DNA of 64,000 nucleotides, from contig NC_084794.1 in NCBI RefSeq assembly GCF_963169125.1, forward strand, positions 86,287,018 through 86,351,017, given 5' to 3'. Numbering within the stretch: position 1 is the stretch's first letter; each line of letters starts with the position of its first letter. The stretch comes from Humulus lupulus (lineage: Eukaryota; Streptophyta; Magnoliopsida; Rosales; Cannabaceae). Shown in pieces: positions 35,749 through 47,500 of the stretch. The notes under the pieces were generated by a model. It saw only the letters and a program-made list of their open reading frames with translations, had not been told where the DNA came from and did not search any database. A program made the position numbers and the translations under genes.

Positions 35749-38309
35749 CTACGAATCTCCACCGTGATCTTTCCACTCAGAAATATTCTCGACGGCATGG
35801 TCCCCGAAAGGAGATAGGTCAACGGTGGGGTTAGTCCTCCAAACAGCATGCAACGTTTTCCCGATTATGCGATCCTCCACGTTCACAAGCTCAGCCTCAA
35901 GCACAGCGATCCTCCCGTTCAGAGTTTGGATGGTGGCCTCCAACTGAATGTTGCTCTGAGAGGTTGAGGCAGCCCGGGCCAAGGCGGTATCCCTCTGGCA
36001 TACCATCTCGGCCAGTTGGATGGACAAGGCATCCTTCGCAGTCTGGGCCACCGAAAGGTTCCTCAGTGCCTCCTCAAGCTCGTGTTGCAACCGTTGAGCC
36101 GATGAAGAGTGGGAGGCAAGCAGCCGATGGTTCAAAATAGAGGCCTGATTGAGGACGAAGATATGAAACAAAGCCTTAGGGGTCAAATAATACACCAGAA
36201 GTAATATAAAAGGTATTTATGTGGCTATCATAAATTAATAAACCAAATATCGCGACAGTTACCTGCAAGGAGGCTCGCATATAGGCATTCTCTAGCTCAG
36301 CCTCGGGAACATCGTGCAGCGTCCCCCATTCACCCTCAGGAAAGTTTCCCAAGTGATGGCTCATGGCTTCCCCATATTGGCTCGCCAGGGGATGATCTTC
36401 GGGAATAGAAACATAAGCTGAGCCGGGGGAGGCGCGAGTGCTTGTCGAGGCCCGTTTTGGCAAGGATGGGGACCGAGAAGGCCCTGACCCGTCCACAGTA
36501 GTGCGAGGAGCAGAAGAGTGCGGGGTCGCCTCCTGGGGTAAAGAGACGCCTGTGGATGCCCACCTGGAATGCCTCCTCGGGGGTGAAGGAACCCCATCAA
36601 AAGAGGGAATGACAAAATTCCTCCTAGGCATAGGGGGGCAAGGGGCAGGGGCGTCAAAGGCAAACTCACCGCCAGGCGCTAACGGCGACATCCGAGAGGT
36701 AGCACCGCCAGTATGACCGTCATCGGCTACACCCTTAGCCCTGCCAGCAACAGAGTACAAGCAGGAGTAGTTCTCAGACACCACAGTCTCCTCAACATCC
36801 ATATGGTCACCCGGGGAATAGACGTAATCCCTATCGGCTGCTTCATCGTAATTCCTTTCATCGTGACCATATACCCACGGACTCTCAAGTACGGGTGCTA
36901 CTGGGGGTAAATCAACAGAGTCGGGTGACGCGGGGCGTGGATCCTCAGATTCAGGGGAAATGGAGCATAAGGTAACTTTCTGATCCGGGGTCAGCAGCCC
37001 ACATAAGTGGAGATTGCTCTCCGTGAAAAGGGCGCTGGCTTGTTTGCGTTCCTTCGGCATAGCCAGGATTTGTATTACCCGGTCATGAGCTGCCCGTTTC
37101 AGATTAGGACCGACAACCCCTAAGAGACCTGCCATCGAACGAAAGGAAATTACCACAGTTACAAGAACTATAAAAAAAAGAGGTCGATTAATAAGAGAAA
37201 TTTCCGGTATATGGGATCAAAGTGATGATAGCCTTACGTGGGGCATTGAAGTTAGAGTATCGGGTCTGCCCACTATAAGTATAGAAGTAGTCTGACTTCC
37301 AAGCCCCCCTATTGGAAATAGATCCCTCCAAGAGGGAACTCCCTTTAAGGGCCGCGGCTTTCTGGAGCTGGTAGAACCCGGGGGCTGATGTATTCTCCCT
37401 CAGGGTGAAGAATTAATGAACCTCACTTATGGAAGGCCCCCTAGAGTACACCTGATGGTACAACACATACAAACAGCTGAGCATCACCCAGGAGTTGGGG
37501 GACAATTGTAGTGGCGCCAATTCAAAGTAGTCCAGCACTTTGATGAAGAAAGAGTGGAGTGGCAGAGCTCCACCAGATCGGATTATGGCATCGCTAAACG
37601 CCACGAATCCCTTTTGCGGTGCAGACGCGCGTTCCTTGCGCTCTGGTATAACAAACTTGAGGTTCAGGGGTAACTTATGGGCTTTCAGCATGTTGCCCAA
37701 TTTCTTCAGGGTAACGGTAGACCTTCCAACTTCATCAGAAGTGTCCAAAACTCTCTTCGGCATCTCGGGTACCTGGACAAAGTAAGGCAATTTATGAGCA
37801 ACCGACTTTCTAAGGATCCTAGAAGATCCCCCACATGTCCTATGTCTACCAGCTTTTTGCTTAACCCTAGGGCGCAAGACAGGGGACAGGAGAGGGAACG
37901 CGGGCGGCACCATGGAAAGGAACTCCGGCTCAACCAATTCATGTCCACCTCCTTCAAAGGAGGAATCCACGTAATCGGGAGACTCGTCATGACAGAAGGA
38001 AAAGGGCTCGGGGGGCAAGTTTTCTTCTAGGCAAGCAATTTCGGAAAGGCAATCCTGGAGGGTGGATTGTAGCTGGGAAATGTAAGTCGCTTGCCGGGGG
38101 AAGAGATCAGAACCCGCGTCCCCGGGATGGGATTCTAGCTCCCTCTCTAGACAGTCCGCCTTATGTCTAAGGTAAGATAATCTCCTGAGGTAGAGCGCCC
38201 GCACACCCCCGCGGTTAGAAGGTTTACATGCGTCGACCTCCGATTCGGAGGAGGACAACTCAATAAATTCGACATTAGACGGACCTTCGGGACATCGCCT
38301 AGACGCCAT
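35749..38309 (-). pseudogene. Antisense extra ORF of the inner Tat element (Transposase_28-like), three coding exons, one nonsense codon
   Basis: Model: exons 38309-37238, 37128-36263 and 36174-35749, with GT-AG introns and a frame that closes at 788 codons. The first in-frame ATG gives MASRRCPEGPSNVEFIEL. The conserved domain is near 37540-37440 (FFIKVLDYFELAPLQLSPNS) and resembles Transposase_28, continuing in frame past a single TAA at 37413-37415 to YFYTYSGQTRYSN. Exon 2 is Pro/Ser-rich. Exon 3 is a predicted coiled coil (LQHELEEALRNLSVAQTAK). A minus-strand TATA box lies about 510 bp upstream. It is the counterpart of the outer element's antisense gene and is better preserved. Molecular function is unknown; it is not a demonstrated transposase. 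A TAA in otherwise intact frame makes this copy probably null. Confidence 0.8.
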
Positions 38310-38818
38310 GGACAAGCTAAGACTTGAGGGCGTGTGCGCATAAGGGCGACTCAATATCTACAACACGAGTGTGAGGGTATAAGAAAAGGGCCGGTGTATG
38401 GGTACTGGAAAGGCTATGCGAAGAAAATGCTAAACTCTGAAGGTTGAATGTCATGCAACCATCAATCTTACTCTCGTATAATCAATGCAAAACGAAAGGG
38501 AGAAGAGATGAAAGAGACATACCTGCGGGGATACGAAACTGAGGGGACGCAAGGACAGACTTACAAAGGAGCAGGAGCAAGATCGTAGGAGCGAGGTAAT
38601 GCCCAGCTTTGCCACGAAGCTAAAAAGAAAAAAGAAAAAAAAATTAAAACAAAAAGAAAAAAAAAAGAAGAGAAAGAAAGAAGAATGGAAATAAAAGAAG
38701 GGATACCTCAAAAATGCTTCTATTGAGAATAGAACCTTGGAGCTCTTGGAAGAGGCTTAGAGGGAATACCACTAGGCTAAGTAAGTTTTTGTGTAGAGAA
38801 GTGGTTTCAAGCCTTGGA

Positions 38819-38830
38819 GTATTTATAGGG
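38819..38830 (-). promoter_or_regulatory. TATA box of the inner antisense gene
   Basis: Minus-strand TTCCCTATAAATACTCC lies between the antisense gene and the 3' LTR. A leader of about 510 bp to the ATG contains plausible splice signals (GAG|GTATCC near 38706, a pyrimidine tract ending in AG near 38620, GCAG|GTATGTC near 38523). Position and match suggest a dedicated antisense promoter; there is no transcript evidence. Confidence 0.5.
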
Positions 38831-39162
38831 AAAGTCAATGCTCCCTAGCCCTTGGATCTATTTCCCTATAAATGGTGGAGATCAAGAGTATGGGTAACCT
38901 TGGGATCCGCGATGGAGGATGATTGGTCCTTATGCAATCTTAGGATCTCTCATGGATGCCCTCAAGTGTTGGGTGACTTTTGTGTTTCTTTGGACGCTCA
39001 AAAAAAGAAACACAACCCCAAGCCTCACCTCATGCTTCTTCAAGGGGCGTTGGAAAAATTGCCAAGGCAAAATCCCCCAAGATTGGCCGTGCATGTCAAA
39101 CAAGAGAAGTGGAGAGAGTCTACAAACACACTTAAAAGTGCACTTATAGACTCGGGGGGAAG

Positions 39163-40297
39163 TGTAAATATGGAATTTTTTTCCTTGTGAATTCTATTCA
39201 CAAGTGAAGCTCTATGTTACGAGACATCCTGAAAGGGCATCACATGATGGTGAAGGAGTTGGGGTAAGAGAGTCACCCTCACTAGGCGAGGAACTTCGGC
39301 CACTCGCCGATCCAAACTTCACCCTCGCTATGCGAGGGCCCCTAGCTGGCCATCCTTGTGCACCCCATTCCAGCAGGCATCAAGCCTCGTCCACACTCGG
39401 AGGAAGAGCGTCAGCCTCGCTATGCGAGGGTGAGGGCTATGTGGAGATGTCCGTGCTCCTAGCCTCGCGACGCCGCACCTCGGAGGAAGAACATCAGCCT
39501 CGCTATGCGAGGGACCCTCGCTATGCGAGGGTGAGGGCTGTGTTGAGGTATCCGTGTTCCTAGCCTCGCGACGCTGTGCTCGGAAGGAGGAGAGGCAGCC
39601 TCGCTATGCGAGGGTGAGGGGTGTGTTGAGGTACCCGTGCTCCTAGCCTCGTGTCTATGCGATCCGCATAGGCCGGCCCTGACCCTCGGCACCTCGACTT
39701 CTCAAGAGCCTCCTTGGCACAGGCATGGGATCACTTAGGGGAATCTTGTTGATAGGCCAAACGAACGTGGAGCATTTAACGGGAATTGATGAGGACCACC
39801 GAGTACGGAACACGTGCGCTGACACGGGGTGTACGGTTATGGAGAGAACAGAGGCACGACCCTATGATCTGCATATGAGGAGTAGTGGCGGTACGGACCT
39901 GTACGAAGAGTGGTGATACCACTGGGACACCCTCGACCATGCGCCAGAGCCGACAGTACTATGTCCAAGGCCACGACTCTGACACCATCAGGGTAGACAC
40001 CACTACGCCCTGAGCCACTACTTTATCAGAGTACCTATGTACGTCCCAGTGGTCTGGGACTTGTTTGTATCCTGGGCCAATAGAGCCTCCCCTATAAATA
40101 GGCTCCAACCCCTCAGGCTAAGGGGTTGGAAAACTGAATGTAAAAACGAGACTTATAAAATATATGCTTCTGGTTCTCATGCTTGCCTGATTTTTCTCCT
40201 GTTGTTTAGAGTTCTTTCTATCTAACTCATAGCTTCTTAGAGTATAGAGATTGAAGTTTTCTAACCATCAATCGTTGACGAGTTCTTACTGTCAACA
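39163..40297 (+). repeat. 3' LTR of the inner Tat element
   Basis: 1135 bp, preceded by GGGGGGAAG. It differs from the 5' LTR by about ten substitutions, one T-run base and four fewer palindromic repeat units. Confidence 0.97.
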
Positions 40298-40392
40298 TCA
40301 GGTATTAGCAATGACGGTTGATCCTCGTCCTCAAGCAGCTGAGCTAGTAAGTCGTCGTTGATGGGTCTTTCTCCTCCCCATGGATCTTGCAT

Positions 40393-41275
40393 GAAAGCTG
40401 CGAACAGAGAAAGGGGGAGATAAGATGTAAAGCTTAGAAGCTTGTGTTGAAAGTTGGGATAACGTTACTCGCGTATAAAAATTATGTCTTTATACGACCA
40501 GCAACATTCTAACAAAAACACTAAGTTTTTATACAAGCTGTTTGAAAAACAGATTGAAAAGCGGAAGTAAAAAGTTTTTCAAGAAAAGGCTTTTTCAACT
40601 CCGAAGGGGTGGGAAAAACCCAGTTTTTCAACTAGCTTAAAAATCGAATTTACGCCCTAAATCTACAATCTCGACTACCAAACTGGTTCCTAACTCCCAC
40701 AGAATGCTATTTCACTATCCTATCAAGCATCAGTCAGTATGCCCGTTACCCCAAGTCAGTTTTGGCCAAGAACAGTAAAAAAATAATGTATTCAAGGACT
40801 CAGAAATAAAAAATAGAGATAAAAAATATTGCATGGTGTATCGACAACTGAAAGGTTGAAGAGAAGTTCTTGTATAAAAGATGGAGTAGAATCTGAGGCG
40901 CTAAGTTGGTTTGGCTGGGCAGGAGCTTCGTGGATCGTTAAGAGTTGTCTGAGTTCTAGAAGTTTGGTTCCTTGTTCTTCGATTTTCTTGAAGATAAAGA
41001 TAAAACGTAAAAAGTGAAAAGTGATTCTGAATGATCATTTATACTAGCCGAGGAGCGGTTACCAAGGTAATCATAAAGGGTAATTTTTCAAGGAATGGGG
41101 AAGCGTGATAGTCGTCGGACACATTCTTGGGAAACCAAAAAGGTCTGATTATACATGATTGGTCACCTTTTTCGAGAAAGCATGAGTGGTTCTGACAGAT
41201 TTCGTGGGGTATTCGAAGAGTCGGTTTCCTAAGTTTACTTATTGCTGGTCACAATAAATAAACTTGGGGGGCAAA
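40393..41275 (-). promoter_or_regulatory. Outer element antisense promoter and leader region
   Basis: It lies between the antisense ATG (40392) and the outer 3' LTR. On the minus strand a TATA box (AGTATAAATGATC, 41034-41046) is followed by a leader that ends in TTTCTCTGTTCGCAG (splice-acceptor-like, 40398) six bases before the ATG. The plus strand ends in the terminal polypurine tract AACTTGGGGGGCAAA. The arrangement matches that of the inner element. Confidence 0.5.
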
Positions 41276-41899
41276 TGTTTACCCAAAAATGGCTATTGAT
41301 GAAGTGGCAAAGATTTCTCACACGTGGATTTATACGTGGCAGAATTGAAGGACAAGGGTGCTGTTCGGCTATCGACCAGAAGCATACCTCATTGTCAGTA
41401 TTAATCTTTGATACGACCAGGCTGATTGTGAAGCCTGATTTATTTCCTTCTTAAGTTGTAATCTAATATAAACTACATTTGAATATTTCTTCATGATTAT
41501 CCTTGATATGCGATTATTAAGGAAAGACAGGACATGTTAGCATGTGTAACCCTCCTTGAGCCTATAAATATACATGAAATAGCTCAAGGAAGGGACTTTG
41601 GGATTCATTAGCTTTTTTTCTTAAGATTGAGCGAGAAAGAGCTAAAGTGAGTTATTCATCGTCTTATTGTACTACATCTAAGGTTTGTGAAACTCAAGAA
41701 CCCTAGTTCTTTGATCACGACTTTAAGATTCAATAATAACAATATCACTAAGTGGATGTAGGTCATTACCAATCATTGGGGCCGAACCACTATAATTTTG
41801 TTGGTGTTTTTTCCTTTCCATTAGATTATCTTTTCAAGTGTCGTTCCATATTTTGTCGTACATTTAACTCCGTGTCGTTTGCTAATTCGATGGTCAACA
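41276..41899 (+). repeat. 3' LTR of the outer Tat element
   Basis: TGTTTACCC...GGTCAACA with TATA box at 41560-41572, followed by the duplicated target AAATG at 41900-41904. Confidence 0.95.
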
Positions 41900-42804
41900 A
41901 AATGAAACCTCAAGTTAAAAGAACTTAATTTCCTAACCATGAATGGAAAATATTGAGTTAGGATTTGAGTAGAGAAAAAACTAAAAAAACTACTGAAATA
42001 TACAGAAATGAACTAGGAATAGGAATACCTTTGAATGCTCTATAATCGAACTACACCTCGATATCAAAATACACACTATTAATCTTACTTTCCAAGTGTT
42101 TAATAAGCTTAAAATGATAAAGCTTAAAACCCCAGCCCAAGTGTTTAACACTCTAAAGTAAAGCTAGCTGCTTGAAGGCTCTGAACTCAGCTTAAAGAAT
42201 GAAAGAAATGGCTGGGTACTAGGTCCTATTTACAGAGTTCAAGAATGAAAAGATCTTCTTTTAGCTTGAATAAAAATAATGACTTTTTAATTGAAAAACA
42301 TTTGAATAATCATTCAGCAGAGGCTTAAGATTCGGTCAAAAGATTCTGAGGCTAGCTAAGAGGTTATGGGTTGAATTGAGCTCGGTTTTAAAACCGTTTT
42401 AAAATAATGCCCTAGAGCCGATATATCGCTTGGGTTTATATTCCCGAGGCTCGTCGAAGTGTTCGTGCGAAGTTACGTGTTTTTCGTATTCCCCGAGTGG
42501 CGATAAATCGCCCCTAGAGTTGCGATATATCGGCATATGCAGAAATATTATACACGTAATTGCACTTTTTCAGCTTAATTTGAATTGAGTAAACAACTTT
42601 GACTGAGTCCTATAACGATTTCAAAGCTGCTGGCAGACTCTGGGATTTTCAAATATTACTCTTAATAAACTATTCCTCAAAAATACTTAATTTCTCAATA
42701 AACATGCACATGACAAGTGTCATGATCTTATTGGTTCTATCTAAACATGATTGTATAATAAATATCATCTTCATAATCAGCTATATTAATCAAACCTTAT
42801 GTTA
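41900..42804 (-). repeat. Chromovirus 3' LTR, U3-side part
   Basis: Matches 53354-54286 of the other LTR (aaatgaaacctcaagtt ... caaacctta). Its TATA position reads TATTTACAG where the other copy has TATTTATAG, so the core promoter is mutated. It breaks off abruptly into the microsatellite; the last 276 bp of U3 seen in the other LTR are absent. Confidence 0.9.
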
Positions 42805-43866
42805 TACTACTACTACTACTACTGCTGCTACTGCTACTGCTACTGCTACTGCTACTGCTACTGCTATTGCTACTGCTACTGATGCTGCTGCTGCTGCTGC
42901 AGCTACTGCTATTGCTGCTACTGCTACTGCTACTGCTTCTGCTACTGCTACTGCTACTACTACCACTACTGCTACTGCTACTACTACTGCTACTGCTACT
43001 GCTGCTACTGCTCCTACTGCTACTACTACTACTGCTGCTACTGCTACTACTGCTACTGCTACTGCTACTGCTGCTGCTGCACTGCTACTGCTACTGTTGC
43101 TGCTACTGCTACTGCTACTGCTACTGCTACTGTTGCTGTTGCTGCTGCTGCTGCCACTTCTACTGCTACTACTACTACTACTGCTACTGTTGTTGCTGCT
43201 ACTGCTACTGCTACTACTACTGCTACTGCTGCTGCTGCTGCTGCTCCAACTACTATTACTGCTACTGCTGCTGTTGCTGCTAATGCTACTGCTGCTGGTG
43301 CTATTGCTACTTTTGCTGCTACTGCTACTGCTGCTGCTGCTGCTACTGCTGCTGCTGCTGATACTGTGCTGCTACTACTGCTACTACTGTTACTACTACT
43401 ACTACTACTACTACTATTGCTACTGCTACTGCTACTGCTACTACTACTACTACGACTACTCCTACTACTGCTACTCTACTACTGCTACTGCTGCTACTGC
43501 TACTGCTACTGCTGCTGCTGCTATTGCTACTGCTACTACTGTTGCTGCTACTGCTACTGCTGCTGCTGCTACTGCTACTGCTGCTGCTACGGCTACTACT
43601 ACTGCTACTGCTACTGCTACTGCTACTGCTGCTGCTGCTGCTGCTACTATTGCTACTGCTGCTACTGCTACTATTGCTACTGCTACTGTTGCTGCTGCTA
43701 CTGCTACTGATGCTGCTGCTGCTGCTACTACTACTGCCACTGCTACTGCTACTACTACTGCTACTGCTACTACTACTGCTATTGCTGCTGCTGCTACTGC
43801 TGCTGCTGCTACTACTGCTGCTGCTACTGCTGCTGCTATTGTTGTTGCTGCTCCTGCTCCTGCTAC

Positions 43867-43897
<31 letters not shown>

Positions 43898-44486
43898 ACT
43901 GCTACTGCTCTTGCTTTTGTTGTTGCTGCTGCTACTGCTACTGCTTCTGCTACTGCTGCTACTGCTACTGCTACTGCTGCTACTGCTACTACTACTACTG
44001 CTACTATACCACTGCTACTGCTACTGCTGTTGCTGCTGCTGGTGTTGCTGCTACTACTACTACTACTGCTACTGCTATAGCTACTACTACTGCTACTACT
44101 ACTAATACTACTACTACTACTACTGCTACTGCTACTGCTACTACTGCTACTGCTGCTACTACTACTGTTACTACTACTAATACTACTACTACTACTGCTA
44201 CTGCCACTACTGCTACTGCTACTGCTGCTGCTGCTTCTGCTACTGCTACTGCTACTGCTGCTGCTGCTGCTACTACTACTACTACTACTACTACTACTCC
44301 TACTGCTACTGCTATTTCTACTGCTACTGCTACTGCTACTACTACTACTACTACTACTGCTACTGCTTCTGCTACTGCTACTGCTGCTGCTACTGCTGCT
44401 GCTGCTGCTAATGCTACTGCTGCTGCTGCTACTGCTCCTGCTCCTGCTACTACTGCTGCTGCTACTGCTACTACTACTACTACTAC
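42805..44486. repeat. 1.7-kb trinucleotide microsatellite (CTG/CTA mixture)
   Basis: Almost every triplet is ACT, GCT or a one-base variant, so all three plus-strand frames stay open and give poly-Ala/Thr, poly-Leu and Tyr/Cys artefact proteins. It replaces the first 276 bp of the chromovirus 3' LTR. The intact LTR has a short actactact seed at 54395-54427. Confidence 0.98.
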
Positions 44487-44507
44487 AAAGAATTTTTTCC
44501 TTGAAAT

Positions 44508-47500
44508 TTACTTACCAAACAATTCTGGATACCGTGCTAACATGTCCTCCCGTTCAGAACTATTAATCCATAGGACTTTGACTATCAGAAAACTCTTGGA
44601 TCGTAACTGCTTCATCCCTCTTTCTAGGATGCTAACCGGTCGTTCCTCATAACTCAAGTCTTTCTGGAGTGCTATCGTATCGTACTTGAGGATGTGAGAT
44701 GGGTCTGACACATACTTTCGTAGCATTGAGAAGTGGAACACGTTGTGGCTATCTGCTAGGGCTGGCGGTAGGGCTAATCTATATGCAACTGCTCCCACTT
44801 TGTCCAATATTTCAAAAGGACCTATAAATCAGGGACTAAGCTTGCCTTTCTTCCCAAACCGCTTCACACCTTTCATAGGAGATATCTTCAGGAAGACTTG
44901 ATCTCCGATTTTGAATTTCACATCATGCCGCTTGGCATCCGCATAGCTTTTCTGACGTCTTTGAGCAGCGAGCATATGCTTCCTAATCAACGCTACTGCT
45001 TCTTGAGCTTTTCTAACAGCTCCGGGACCGAGAAACTGCCTTTCTCCTACCTCGGCAAACCTGTCACGAAATCCATAGCTATATCATCCCATTTCCATTC
45101 TGGTACGCTAAGTGGTTACAATAAGCCTGCAGTGCATTGATGTTCTGCTTTCACTTGCTGGCATATTAAACACTTAGACACAAATTTTTCTATATCCTTC
45201 TTCATTCTTGGCCACTAATAAATTGCTTTAAGATCGTGAGTCATCTTGGTCAACCCTGGGTGAACTGAGTACGGGGTACTGTGTGCTTCTTCTAGAATCA
45301 TCATCTTAATCCTTTGATCATTTGGCACGTATACACGATCCTTGTATCTCAATAACCCTTGACCTGATATTGAGAAATATGTGGCCTTGCCTTCTCTAAC
45401 CGCATCCATATGTGCCACTAGTGTGTCATCATGCCCTTGCCCAATCCGTATATCTTCTAGCAGATTTGACTGGATAGACAAATTAGCCAGCTTACCAATA
45501 ACTACTTCTATTCCGGCATTAATCAGCTCCTGCTGCAGTGGCTTTTCTATTCTTGCTAGTGTTGCTAAACTTCCATAACTCTTCCTACTTAGAACATCGG
45601 CAACTACGTTCTCCTTTCCCAGGTGGTATAGGATTTTGCAGTCGTAATCCTTCACTAGCTCCAACCACCTGCGTTGTCTCATGTTGAGCTCCTTCTGAGT
45701 GAAGAAGTATTTTAAACTTTTGTGGTCCGTATAAATCTCGCACCGTTCTCCATAAAGATAATGGTGCTAGATTTTCAACGCAAAGACCACTGCTGCCAAC
45801 TCCATATCATGAGTTGGATAGTGTTGCTCGTACTCCTTCAGCTGCCTTGAGGTGTAGGCTATCACCTTGTTATTCTGAATTAGCACGCAACCCAACCCTT
45901 GCTTCAATGCATCGCAGTAGACTACAAACTTGTCGTTGGGTGTCGGTACACAGAGTACTAGTGCTGAGCAAAGCTTATCCTCAAGCAACTGGAAGCTTTC
46001 TTCACATTTATCAGCCTAGTTGAATCTTTGCTGTTTCTGGGTCAGGTTGGTGAGCGGAGTGGCTATCTTAGAAAAGCCTTCTACAAACCTCCGATAATAA
46101 CCTGCTAATCCCAGAAAGCTCCTTACTTCGGATGCGTTCTTTGGTCTTGGCAAATCCTTCACAGCCTCTATCTTGGATGGGTCTACTACAACTCCATCCT
46201 TGGATATAATGAGCCCGAGAAACGCCAATTGCGAAAGCCAAAACTCGCATTTCTTGAACTTGGCGTAGAGTTGATGCTCCTTTAGTGTGATACGATCAAC
46301 CTCAAATGTTTCTCGTGCTCGACTTCGTCCTTTGAGTATACTAAGATGTCATTGATGAACACTACGATGAATCTATCCAAGTAATCCTTAAAGACCCTAT
46401 TTATTAAGTCCATAAATGCGGCTGGAGCATTGGTAAGACTGAAAGACATAACTAAGAACTCGTAATGCCCATAACGAGTTCTAAAAGCTGTCTTAGGAAT
46501 ATCCTCTCCCTGCACCTTAAGCTGATGGTACTCGGACCGTAAATCAATCTTTGAAAATACGGTCGCGCCTTAGAGTTGATCAAACAAGTCATCAATCCGG
46601 GGTAGCAGGTACTTATTCTTAATCGTTACCTTATTCAGCTCGAGGTAGTCTATGCACATCCGCATGCTTCCGTCCTTTTTCTTCACAAATAGAACCGGTG
46701 CTCCCCAGGGCGAATGGCTTGGTCTAATGAAACCCAAGTCTAAGAGTTCTTGTAGCTATGTCTTTAACTCCTTGAGTTCGGTAGGTGCCATCCGGTATGG
46801 GGCCTTGGAGATAGGCTCGGTGCCCGGTACTAATTTTATCGTGAAGTTAATTTCCCGAGTCGGCGGCAACCCTGGTAAGTCATTGGGAAATACTTCTGGA
46901 AATTCTCTTACAATACGGACGCTCCAACTTTAAGCGGTGTTTCCTTTACTACATCTGTGATGCTGGCTAAGAATGCTTGACATCATTTTTCTATCATCGT
47001 TTTAGCTTTGAGAGATGATATTAGTGGTGTGCGTAGTCCTGAAACTTGTCCCATGAAGCATAGTCTCTGGTCGTCAGGAGTATCGAATGTCACTTTCTTG
47101 CGTTTGTAGTCGATGGTTGTGCCATGCCGTGCTAGCCAGTCCATGCCTAGTATCACGTCGAAGTCTTTGATCTCCAGTTCTATCAGGTCTCCTTCTAGTT
47201 CTACGTCCTCAATCTTGATCGGTATGCCTCGTACTATCCGTGATGGTAGAAATACTTTTCCCAAAGGCAACTCTGTTACAAACCTAGATCTAAATCTTTC
47301 ACAAGGTTTGTCTAGTTTTTCTATCATTCCTAACGAGATATATGAATGAGTGGCTCCCGAATAAAATAATACAGAACATATACTATTGAGGATAGAAACC
47401 TGACCTGTGACCACCTTATTGCTAGCATCAACTTCTCATTGGGTAAGGCAAATACCCTGGCAGGAACCATCTTGTCTTCTTTTTTCCCTTCTAGCTTGAG

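Larger units (their letters stand above)
31115..40297 (+). mobile_element. Inner Tat-lineage element without RT/RNase H/integrase
   Basis: 9183 bp. LTRs are 31115-32320 (1206 bp) and 39163-40297 (1135 bp), with a perfect 5-bp duplication TCAGG at 31110-31114 and 40298-40302. It contains an uninterrupted gag-protease ORF, a polypurine tract, an antisense multi-exon gene, and a terminal polypurine tract CTCGGGGGGAAG at the 3' LTR. No RT, RNase H or integrase sequence lies between the protease and the first polypurine tract (34977-35229). It would have to borrow these activities from an autonomous relative. By manual comparison LTR divergence is about 1% outside the repeat block, so insertion is recent relative to the outer element. 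Confidence 0.95.
28528..40392 (-). pseudogene. Antisense extra ORF of the outer Tat element (Transposase_28-like), interrupted by the inner element
   Basis: The gene is read against the element. Its ATG at 40392 starts MQDPWGGERPINDDLLAQLL and follows a splice-acceptor-like TTTCTCTGTTCGCAG. Exon 1 is cut at 40298 by the inner Tat element and resumes in frame at 31114 (...LLIPD then IPFSRATSNTPY). The central domain at 30770-30560 (YFGVCPFQITPNGYRM) resembles Pfam Transposase_28, 'putative gypsy type transposon', despite its name not a known enzyme. A TGA at about 30767 interrupts it. A GT-AG intron spans 30384-30306. Later parts include a low-complexity region, a frameshift in a C-run near 30020, and a coiled-coil-like segment (MEKRHPNELKAVEAKYTEQ, 29116-28778). 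Function is unknown; Tat elements often carry such extra ORFs in antisense. Confidence 0.8.
21067..41899 (+). mobile_element. Outer Tat-lineage Ty3/gypsy element (with antisense ORF), interrupted by a second Tat element
   Basis: LTRs are 21067-21689 and 41276-41899, with a perfect 5-bp duplication AAATG at 21062-21066 and 41900-41904. Without the inner insertion it is about 11.6 kb. The order is LTR, PBS, gag, PR, RT, RNase H, archaeal-type RNase H, INT, first polypurine tract (28228), antisense gene, second polypurine tract (41263-41275), LTR. The archaeal-type RNase H and the antisense ORF are hallmarks of the Tat lineage. The first base pair of the 5' LTR is GG rather than TG, one substitution. 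Confidence 0.95.

Noticed and set aside
38310..38354. Longer N-terminus for the inner antisense gene starting at 38354
   Set aside because: The codon there is TTG; the first ATG in frame is at 38309.
28528..40392. Calling the antisense ORFs a DNA transposase because of the domain name Transposase_28
   Set aside because: The domain name is historical; no catalytic DDE triad or terminal repeats are associated, and the position is fixed inside LTR elements.
42599..44207. Long ORFs of up to 493 aa on the plus strand and shorter ones on the minus strand
   Set aside because: They are poly-Ala/Thr, poly-Leu or Tyr/Cys readings of the triplet microsatellite, which has almost no stop codons in any frame.
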